Program-made: the position numbers and the translations under genes
Assembly (NCBI GenBank): GCA_963995525.1
Contig: OZ023214.1
Coordinates: 43,023,998-43,087,997 of the forward strand
DNA from: Escarpia spicata
Taxonomy: Eukaryota > Annelida > Polychaeta > Sabellida > Siboglinidae
Reading direction: 5' to 3'
Length of the DNA stretch: 64,000 nt
Part shown: one piece after another, positions 1-10,000 of the stretch
Position numbering within the stretch: the first letter of the stretch is position 1
Layout: each line of letters starts with the position of its first letter
The notes under the pieces: model-generated
What the model was told of the DNA's origin: nothing
Databases searched by the model: none
The model's input: only the letters and a program-made list of their open reading frames with translations

Positions 1-534
1 CACCCTTAGGACATGATAAAAGTGTATTGTATAGTGAGGTGACCATATTAGCAGTATTAATTTCTAATACTTGACTGTTACGGAAATCATTTGGGACTGT
101 TCTAGGATGACCTTAATTGTGAGCTGGCTGTATTACTGAGGTGTGACCGTGAAGTGACTGTATTATTAAAATGTATATGGTAGTATTGTAACTACAATTA
201 TGACGACGACTATGATTACAATCATGATTACAGCAACAGGTTGGTCATTGTGTGTGCTGTGTACATTACTTACAGTTACCTGGTTGTTACCAGAATTTAA
301 GAAAACTTACTAACAAGTGGAACAGGGGGACACTAATCTGATTGTTTTTATGGAATTGACCCATATTTGACTGCTTCCATTTTGGTTAGGGCCTCGGCAA
401 TATAATTTTATATGCAAAACTTGTTGTAATCATTATTGATATTAATGATTGCGATGTAACATGTATTTAAATAAAATAATTTTGCCTTTTTGACCAATGT
501 AATTGAGTATGAACACACTCAAACACTGTTTGTG

Positions 535-853
535 GAGCGCAGGGGTGCAGTGACTAGAGCTTCAGACTCTAAACCGAGAGAACCCGGCTTCGAATCCTTG
601 TTGTGGTGTCGAACCTTTGGCCTGTTCATTCACTCTACGTTCCACTAGTTCACTCAGCTGTATGAATGAGTTCCTGGCTGTAGACACTGGTGGATATTGG
701 TGTACGAATAGTCTTTAATTGCATCGTGGCTGGATGCTTCTCGGAGAAGTCATGATGGTGTTTGATTGAACAGGTCTGTCAGGGAGTAAAGTGTAAAGCG
801 CTTTGAGCAGTCCTGAGGACTGGATACTACGCTATATAAGAAATTGCCTTTTT
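535..853 (+). repeat. tRNA-derived SINE
   Basis: The head has A-box-like sequence (GGTGCAGTGACTAGAGC) and a B box GGCTTCGAATCC at 586-597. The body is unrelated to tRNA. The tail is GTAAAGCGCTTTGAGC, then CTATATAAGAAATTG, a type of 3' end seen on many animal SINEs that borrow LINE machinery. It sits in the NCOA5 intron and abuts the 3-kb repeat starting at 854. Confidence 0.75.
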
Positions 854-1681
854 AGTCCTTTGGGCCGAAGGTCCAACGGACTATTGCCATCACTCTGCGT
901 CCGCCGTTAGCTGCCGTATCTCAGAAACCGTTCAGCAACTTTTCCTCTAATTTTGCATAGACATAGCTTAGGGCACTGCCACTATGCACGAGAAATCTGT
1001 ATTTGACTGAATCGTTCTAAGGGCTCCCTAGGGCCTCCAAGGGCCCCAAAACTGGTAAATTTTTTTATTTTTCCTATTTTTTCAAAAAAACTGTTCAGTA
1101 ACTTTTTCTCTAATTTTGCATAGATGTTACTTAGGTTAGTGTCACTGTACACAATAAATCTGTATTTGATTGAATCATTCTAAGGGCACCAAAGGTCCCC
1201 TAAAATACAAAATTTGCTAACTAAACTGCTGCAGCTCTGTCTGGCTAATCCCTTTTCCTACAACATCAGTCACACCTCACTGTGGAGAGCCAGTCTGCCT
1301 GACTGAAACTGTGACTAATCTGTAATTGGTCACTGGCAGAGGCTTGTGTCAACAGACAGCATGCACTAGACCCCTGTTAACCCATTAAAGGCCATATCCT
1401 GGGGGGGGAAATATGCTACTAAATATAAAAATATGCATGTACATATGTGTTCTGCAATATAATGACAACCCAGAAACCACACGTTTGCTGAAACATTTCT
1501 AAAATTGACATTAAATGGGACCTGTCCTGGCGCAGGCTTCGAAAAGTCTGTTTTCCGAAAATGCCGCGAGGCAGAATCGTGACGTCAGTTGTGGAAAACA
1601 TTCCCGGGATCGCAAGCGTTCTCGGCGGCTGGATTTCTTTGGTGGATATTTGAACTGGTATATATTCATTCACATATAGAA

Positions 1682-1935
1682 ATGGTGAACAAATGTGTTG
1701 TTGGAAACTGCAACAATTCGAATCTGACTGGCCATTCTGTGCACAAATTTCCCAAAGAGCCAGTTACTCGGCAGAAATGAAAACGTTTTGTTCGAAACAA
1801 CAGGGCCGACTGGACCCATGCTACGGCAACTAGCATTGTTTGAAGGCTTCGTACAATGGAAGATGGGTTTCAGGCGTAAGTTAGATGTAAAGAAATCTGC
1901 CGTTCCTTCGACGAACACAACAGAGGCAAAGGCGA
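1682..1935 (+). pseudogene. Broken THAP-type zinc-finger domain
   Basis: The ATG frame reads MVNKCVVGNCNNSNLTGHSV, then HKFPKEPVTRQK: the first Cys pair and the conserved HxFP of a THAP (C2CH) DNA-binding domain. A TGA replaces the expected Trp, a second TGA falls where the third Cys is expected, and the frame is lost later. The domain is therefore not functional. It presumably bound the ends of the surrounding element. Confidence 0.75.
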
Positions 1936-1988
1936 TTCGGTTACCGGCGAATCTGCGCAAGTGGGCCCGGTCAGTTGTCGGAGCTTCT

Positions 1989-2246
1989 TCACTGGTTCGT
2001 GTCTATACGGTGCCACACTAACTGGCTAACATTAACATTGTCGAACTCTGCAATGTCATCCTCACTGTCACCGAAATATATATGATCAAACGTTTCGTGA
2101 TCCGCGTCAAAATTGATATCGCTCTCTGAACTACTCGAGTAAGCCGCCATTTGTATCGAGTTGTTTACATGACACTGCGCGACTGCGCAGGGCCGCAGGC
2201 GGGAAGCCGCTGCACTAACTGACGGCGGAACCACGACTGACGTCAC
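1989..2246 (-). pseudogene. Acidic reading frame inside the Kolobok-like element
   Basis: An open frame on the minus strand contains the Ser/Asp/Glu-rich stretch YSSSSESDINFDADHETF and ends at a stop near the THAP relic. It is convergent to the THAP frame. I do not recognise a family; it could be the first exon of a second element protein, cut short. No splice or downstream continuation is visible. Confidence 0.35.
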
Positions 2247-3904
2247 GTTTCAGCAACAAATGCAAACCCAGCATCGCTCGGGAGTTTCCGTAAAATGTCA
2301 AATTTAAAGGCTCTTTTTATGTCGTATGCTCATATACCATATTTAAACATTTTGGCAATATCATCATTTGAAAGGGCATAAACCATTTGTTATTAAGGAA
2401 AAGAGCACATTTTATTCCAGGATATGGCCTTTAACACTCAGCATGTTATTTCTATACAGTATCTTTTTCCCCAGAAGCTTGACCTAGATTCCACAAAAAA
2501 TTGTGTGGTAGTTTTATCATTTTCTATAATTACAAGTAAATGTTATTTTGAAGAGCATTGAACTATCTACATGATGATACCTTTTAGTATGTTGTTGCAA
2601 TGAAATATGTTGACCATACACTGATACAGAGCTTGGTAAATGGTAATTTTTATAATGAATCATATTTTGAGAATGCATGTCATTGTTTGCAGTGTAACTT
2701 TTGTATGTTTAATTTTCTGCTGCTACAAGTTGCGTTCATCTGAAAGATTATTCAATTACCTATCCAATGATAATACATATGTTGTGGTGTTGGAAATATA
2801 TAGCTTTGGTATATTGTACACGAGGGTTGTGATAGGAAACTGTTGGACATTGCGACAGTCCAGAAAGACAGTATGAGATGTGTCTATGAAATGTAACTTT
2901 CAAATACTTCATTTTGTAGTGCTATGGATTATGATGGGCCTTTCCATTAGCTCACTATATATTTATGTGAAATATATCATTATGTCATTAAAATATTTCA
3001 GAACAGTAAAAGAACAGTTGCGGAACAGTAAAATTGGGAATGTTTTAGTACTTATAACTAAAAATAGTGATATTTAATTCACATACATAAATTATATATT
3101 CTGATTTACACAATAACAAGAATTACTAAGATATGGAAGGTGGTTGAGAAGGGAGATAAATGAGATCATTATAAAGTTGGAGCCTGGCCGCCCAGCCATG
3201 GGCTTAGCTAGCCCCTAAGGCTAAGCTGCAACTGTCTTTCAGTTTGTTTACATTTTGACAAACTACTATTATGTAGTACTAATTTTTGAATTGGCACGGC
3301 TAATGCTAATATATCCCACAAAATCGGTGAAGTCGACACACAAGTTTGACAAAGGCTTCAAGTTCAAACGGACTATCACTGTCCAGCTGAGGCATTTTAA
3401 ATTTTCTTTAGTCTACGTTTTGCTCTCAAATAATTTGTCCTCTTAGTTTTATACATAATGACATAATCTAGCATAACTTTATAAATTTTTGTAGCAGAAC
3501 ATTTGTACTTCCAGTGTATCATTGTAACATAACATACATACTGTGTGCCACATTTGAATGTCATGCATGTAATATTTCCATGCAATCCATTTGCATATAT
3601 AATGTAAAACTTCAACAGCCATTTTCTTCATTTTCACTTTTTGACCCCTACCATGTTCAGTGCTCCATATCTTTGCCAATTTTTGTAGCAATCATAATTT
3701 TTGAAACCGTGTAAAGCACCCTACCCAACCTTTATAAGAATGTAAGAAAACAATCTTACAATTTTTCCGACTTATCACTCATTTGGTCAGCCGGGGTCAC
3801 ACATCGACATTAGTCCAAAGGACACGCTATAATGATTGTTCAGCACAATTTCTTCATATCTGATGGCAATGTACACTGACAGGTTGTGTTTCTGTTGGCA
3901 CCAG

Positions 3905-4012
3905 CTATCTCGATCCTGCGTGGCTATGGGTTTGTGCAGTATGGAGAGGAGTCCATAGCAAGAGAGGCTTGCAAGATGGAAAATGGCAGCCTGATGAAAG
4001 GAAACAAACTAG
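3905..4012 (+). CDS. NCOA5: NCOA5 exon a: RRM C-terminal half
   Basis: The acceptor is CACCAG ending at 3904 and the donor is AG|GTACGC at 4013. The exon encodes the RNP1 octamer RGYGFVQY and the following helix (EESIAREACKMENGSLMKG). It enters with 2 nt of a split codon and leaves in phase 1; the next exon supplies AT, giving Asp. RNP2 and the first RRM strand must lie in an exon left of the window, because no matching reading frame is visible in 1-3904. Confidence 0.9.
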
Positions 4013-7000
4013 GTACGCACATGTTGTGCATCCTGGTTATCTATGGAAATAGTTTAAAGGAAGGTTATCTATAGTGTTAGGTAAATATTAGCAGGAAGTT
4101 TGTGAAATCGGTTGTACTTAGTCTGAGTCTGGTTAGGAGTGTGGGAATGAACCATCTTCAAACTAATATGAGCCAATAGTGGCTGTTTATAAATTAAAAG
4201 TTTTATTTTACAATTTCGCAGACATGATTTTCAAATTGTGAACACTGTTTTGGGCTTGTTAAACAATTTGGTAGTACAGCTTTAAAATATTTATTATATT
4301 AAGAACAGTATCTTAATAAATGAGGAGTTCATGGATGTCGTACCTTTGATAGAATTAAATTTCCTTGGTAGTCTCTGGAATTGTGTGTAGCATTACTGCT
4401 GTTATGTTTAACTTTGTTGTTGATGGTGCAATGAGTACAAGATTGTGTTTTGAAGCTTTGAGCCATGTAGTGCGCTATAACCATTTTACCACTGTATTTG
4501 TAGATGTGAAGATGGCATTCGAAGGGCAAAGAAAGGTAAAAGAGGAGGCGCCACCAAGAAGAGAATACCCCCCACCAAGGAGGGAGCCCCCTAGAAGGTA
4601 TAACACTTCAAACACAAACCTGTTAGCCTAGGAGGGAGCCCTCTAGAAGGTATGGCACTCCAAGCATAAACCTGTTAGACTAGGAGGGAGCCCCCTAGAA
4701 GGCATACACTTCAAACATAAACCTGTTAGCCTAGAAGGATCCCCCTAGAAGGTATGACACTTCAAACATAAACCTGTTAGCCTAGGAAGGAGCCCACTAG
4801 AAGGTATGGTACTTCAAACACAAACCTGTTAGCCTACGAGGGTGACCCCTAGAAATTATGACACTTCAAACACAAACCTGAATCCTCCTAGAAATTATGA
4901 CACTTCAAACACAAACCTGTTAGGCTATGAGGGATCCCCCTAGAAGGTATGACATTTCAAATATAAACCTGTTAACCTAAGAGGGATCCCCCTAGAAGGT
5001 ATGACACTTCAAACATAAACCTGTTAGCCCAGAAGGGAGCCCCCCTAGAACTTAAAGAAGGTATGGCACTTCAAACGCAAACCTGTTAAACCATGAGGGA
5101 GCCCCCCTAACCATAACCATATCAATGAAGTTTATATTTGTATGTGTTTAATTAAAAAATTAAACAAGAATTAGTGGCAAAACATAAAATGATGATTTTA
5201 CCATGTAAAAAGTGTCGGATGACAATTTAAACATGTTAAGAGAAAGTGTGTTATGTTATATCATCTTACTCGTATTTATTTGGAATTAAATAAAAAGTCT
5301 GCCCTTTCAGGTAAAATCCATGGCTTGATTGTGTGGGAGCCAAGTGAACACATTAAACATCAAAGGGCAATTGTGATTGGACACACTGTTTCTGTAATAC
5401 TACCAGTTAAGCGTGTATGTAACAGATGAATGTGTTGATTGTAATTAGAACACAGGTGCAACAGTCAAATTGCAATTATATTTATGCCACTATTAAAAAC
5501 AATAAAACAGTGAGCAACAGCCATAGTTTAACAAAAAACATGTGTTCATCTAGAGATGGACCTCCGTATGAAAGACCATATGGCAGACCACCGTTTGAGC
5601 GAGAAAGGGACCGATCTCCTCTCCGCGAGAGAGATATCTACAGGTGAGTTGTATTAATAACTATGTCAGCAGTGCCAGGTTTAATACCATTTATCTGGAC
5701 TATGCCAAGTTTAACCCTATCTATCCAGATTGTGTAAGGGCAGGAGTAGGATTTCTGCACGACTTCATAATACAAATCAAAGAAATTAACTCTGTCAAAT
5801 TTGTGTTTGAAATGTGCTACAAATGGGAAATGCCTGTTGGAGATGCATCATTATATTTAAATCTTGTTTGCACAACAGGCATGCAGATATGTTTGAAAGG
5901 GAACCAATTGCGGAACCCTACATGCGGCCTTTGCCACATCCCAGAGACCCATACTTTGAGCCCCGCAGGTAAGTGATGTTTGTGATAGCAAACACAAATG
6001 CACTGGTAGATGGGTATTTGTTAATGCTGATGTAAAGTATCTGTCGTATTGCCAGTCAAACGAGTATACAGTGTAACTGCAAGAAAATGTGTTTGATATT
6101 ATTCATGTAATCATGCTGAATCATGTCTCCACTCTTGTGCACAAGAAACAATTGTTTAGATGCCAGTGCCGTCACGTTGAATTATGAGATAGGAATATCT
6201 TCCATGGATTGAAGAAATTCTCTTGAACTTTAATAAGGGCGCTTACACCAGACTGTTGGGTGTTGATACATGTTTACACAGCATTGTCTTACTTGATTAT
6301 TAAAGTTCATACTTAACCACTTAACCAAATTGCCGCATCCGCATGAACAAACTCATCCGCCTTTGTACTTATGGAACAATAATTAACTGGGCACTTATTA
6401 AAATCCTAACAGATTTTAGTAAATGTTTTATGCATACAAGATAATGGCTAAGTGTTTTAATACTGTATTTTTAAGCACTAAATCCCGCTTAGAGTATTGA
6501 TACACCATACAATAAATAAATATATATTTTATAATATACACAAATGAATGATTAAATAAATATATTTTAAAACGTACCCGTAATATGTTAATGTGACTAC
6601 AGGAGGCACAGGAGACTCACTGGTGGTCAGCTTTCCATGTTTGTGTCTTCTTACAGGCGGGACCCTTTCCCACCACCTGAAGTCAGCAGACCTCCATTGC
6701 GCCATGGCATGGCTGAGAGACCAGCCTTTGACTGTGTCATCATTGTCACCACGCCAAAGCTTAGGTATGTACATGGTGGTTCAGTACTCACATGCACTAA
6801 TGCACACACGCACACGCACACACACACGCACACACACACGCAGGCACACACGCACACACGCAGGCACACGCAGGCACACACACACACACGCAAGCACACA
6901 CGCACACACACGCAAGCACACGCACACACACATGCAGGCACGCACACACACACGCAGGCACATGCACACACACACGCAGGCACACACGCACAGGCACACA

Positions 7001-10000
7001 CACGCGCAGGCACACACACGCGCGCAGGCATACACACACGCGCAGGCACACATACACGCGCAGGCACACACTCGACTTGGCACTCGTCCTGGGTTCAAGC
7101 GAAACACACAGACATGTATTTGGTGGGCCAAAAATATACCTCTATAGTTTTTTGTAACATCAATGTGTGTGACTTAGTAGGAGGAAATTAGAATTGCGCA
7201 CCTTTGTGTAAATATTCCCTAGCATATGGAGCCAGTCGCTCGGCAGTGGGAGTCGTGTATTCCACACGACAGTGTCTTTGTGGTGTTATACACTGTTATT
7301 CGTATGCCTGCAGGGGTTACGCAGAGATGATAGAGCGCCGTCTGAAGAGCTCGGCCCTGCTGTCGGACCACGAGATAGCGGCAGACGAGAAGCTATTGCC
7401 GAAGGCGGTGGAGGACGCAACGAGGCGGGGCCTACTCTACGCCGTCATCCTGAAGGAGCAGAACGAACTACACCACTCGCTCACACTCAACATACTGCAC
7501 GGCACGCCGCAAGGTATGTTCTGAGCAATGTCCCATGTTCACTGTCGAAAACCAAGCACCTGTTTGTGCACTGCTAACAGTCACACAAACTGTTTAAAAT
7601 AGTACGCTGACATTTCACAGAACCAACGTGAACAAATAACCACTTAACGTTTTCTGGTCATGGCGTGGTTTTTACATTTCTGTGTAATTAAATGTGTAAT
7701 TAATTTTAGTTTTCGATGACCATTTGCGCTTCATGTGAGCACACTTTCTCTGCGTTAGTCAGTGGGTTTTAGTGGTAGCAATTTTGACGTCATTTTTCTG
7801 CAATAACGGTTTTTTATATGTTTTTCCACAAACGACAGTCAACCTATAACAGCCTATAACTTGAGGTTAAGGTATGCCCACTTTAAAATATAGTTATTAC
7901 AAAGTACAGTGGGTGTACTTAGGCTGCTTCTATCTTTCACACAAAAAAGGTGAAAGGAGCCCATTAAAATAATATACACTGCAGAGAAATTTAGAAACCA
8001 TTTTGGAAGTTAGAAGTTTGATGAACTCACCTACATTTTTACCAAATATAAATATTTTTGTATGTTTTTTCAACATTGTCATTTTCACTTTTGAATTTAC
8101 AGCAAGATTATTTACTGTTTTGAAATGTTTTCATCAGCAACAGATGCAGACGATGCTGCTAACGTTTACACAGCTGAATCATCATTCGTCAAATGTCTTA
8201 GATTGTTGCTTAGAAATAATACATTTTTGAACTGTGTTTTTGGATGGATATTTGACTAACCCATTTTCTTTTCCTGCATTTTCGTTTTTCTAAAACATGT
8301 TTTTTCCTGCCATTTTTCCAAACTTACATAGGCATTTTTCACCACAGGATGTACATTTTTACTGATTCAATCTGTCTTATGAAGGTCTAAATGTGTGCCA
8401 GGCAAATTATGATAAGAAGCATGCAGTGTCTACTTTTTCCAATTTGTCAGTTGCCTTTTCCTCCAGTGGTATTGCAATATTAAACATTAATTTTTTACAG
8501 AACCATTTTCTCTTTTTGAGTGTACATGAAGTTATAAGCATCGACAAGTTTTAGCCACTGAAATACGTGACATTTTGAAAGTCGCGGTTTTCACACTATA
8601 TCACTTTTTTATTTTTGAAGCATGGTGCTCATGTAACAGGATGTTGGATCTTTTTGAATCAGCAGTGTTTGGATTAGGTTGTGACATTTTGATTGAACAT
8701 TTAGTTTTGGCTAGCATTAAGACTTTTTTACCAAGAAAACAGGCCATAGATAACACTGTTGCTTCACAAATAGTGGATGTTTCTTTTTCAGTGAGAGAGA
8801 GAGTGGTTGTTCTTGAAAAAGGTTGCTGATGTTAGTACGACACAAACATTCTTTTGAATGACTTCAGAGTGTTGCACCTCCTCTAAGTCTAGTGATAAAC
8901 ACAGCATAAGAACTCAATGAATTGATGGATTCATTACATGACTTGACAACCAGGTTCTCAAGCTTACAAAAGGCTGCCGCAGATGTGAAGCTGTCGGATG
9001 TTCCGTCGTACGTTTTGTTGAAATTCTGACTGAATGTTTTTTCTTTGTGAGAAAAACATGTTTAAGCGAGGACTGTATTCAAAAGATTGAGTTGGCAGAT
9101 GTTATCCTGCCCGAGAAATGTAATGCACCTACGTAAAAGCACACGTGCTTGTAAGGCGAAGCTTGAAGTAGGTCACATGTATAATTATCTTTATCAGTTT
9201 CCGGGTCCGTCAATTGATGGACAACCCAATTTCTTGTTTTGTTTTATTTGACATATTATTTACTGCTCAAGAAACTTAGTAGTATTCTCCCATTTCACCG
9301 GCACACAAAGACCGAGTGAGGTGGCCAAACCACTTGGAGAATGCAAACAAGTTTCTTGATGGGTAAATAGCATATATCCAAGACGACTACTATTTTGCAC
9401 ATTTTTAATCTAGGATATGTCTAATAAAGGCATTGCAGTGAAGGGGGTTCTGTTTCAGGTGGGCTTACCTAAAACATTCATGTTGTCGTAGCGCTTTTTA
9501 ATCGTACTGCTACTAAATGTTCATGTTCTGATTGTTTTGTACCTCCAGAACATCGGAATATGCCATTGGATGATGCTATAGTGCTGATTGCACGTAACTT
9601 TGAAGCCTACATGTTGGAATTACGTGAGAAGGCGACAGCACCTGTTGTGGCAGCAGCACCTGCCCCCAAAAAGGACTTTATTCCACCTGACCAGCATACA
9701 GTCTACTTGCTTAACCTGCTTGCTGACAGCCGCTTTTTGACGGTCGAGGAGTTAGATCGGGTTATCAGTTACTTGCAAACACGCAGGCACCAGCTGGCTG
9801 ACGGGGCTCCCAAGGCAGCAGGTTCGTTTCACTTTTGACTACTGCATCCGAGATGGACAACGAGAGAGATCTTTGCGTGATAGAACTTCAAAAATGTACT
9901 TTAATTAAAATGAAGCCTGCCCACAAGGATTGTGGTTTAGCTGGTCATGTTATGGATTATTGTAATGGCTTGTTATTGTACCAGATTACCGGTACAAGTA

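Larger units (their letters stand above)
1389..2430 (+). mobile_element. Kolobok-like DNA transposon relic with TTAA target duplication
   Basis: Perfect 14-bp terminal inverted repeats (AGGCCATATCCTGG at 1389-1402, complement at 2417-2430) are each flanked by TTAA (1385-1388 and 2431-2434). Inside is a plus-strand THAP-domain relic (1682 onward) and an acidic minus-strand frame (1989-2246). A TTAA target duplication together with a THAP domain is the signature of Kolobok elements. piggyBac also uses TTAA but carries no THAP domain. It is nested inside repeat family A, so it inserted later. Confidence 0.75.
854..3823 (+). mobile_element. Dispersed repeat family A, copy 1 (ends AGTCCTTTGG / CCAAAGGACT-like)
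   Basis: It begins AGTCCTTTGGGCCGAAGGTC and ends ATTAGTCCAAAGGAC, so the outermost 10 bp are inverted. A second copy at 13354-15410 shares the first 200 bp almost exactly, a middle block (CTGTGACTAATCTGTAATTG, 1309-1328) and the last roughly 380 bp (3425-3823). It has no coding frame of its own. The extra length of this copy is largely the nested TTAA element at 1389-2430. The superfamily is uncertain; a non-autonomous DNA element is most likely. Confidence 0.7.

Noticed and set aside
1589..1780. THAP frame as the first exon of a host gene
   Set aside because: It contains stops at the Trp and Cys positions and lies inside TTAA-bounded inverted ends within an NCOA5 intron.
3479..3691. Minus-strand frame with a similar frame at 15029-15247 in the other family A copy
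   Set aside because: The frames look alike because the DNA repeats are similar; most differences change the amino acid, and neither frame has a domain, so there is no sign of protein selection.
6593..7191. Several long His/Thr-rich and Val/Cys-rich open frames on both strands
   Set aside because: They arise from the CA/CACG microsatellite; the only real coding part here is NCOA5 exon e.
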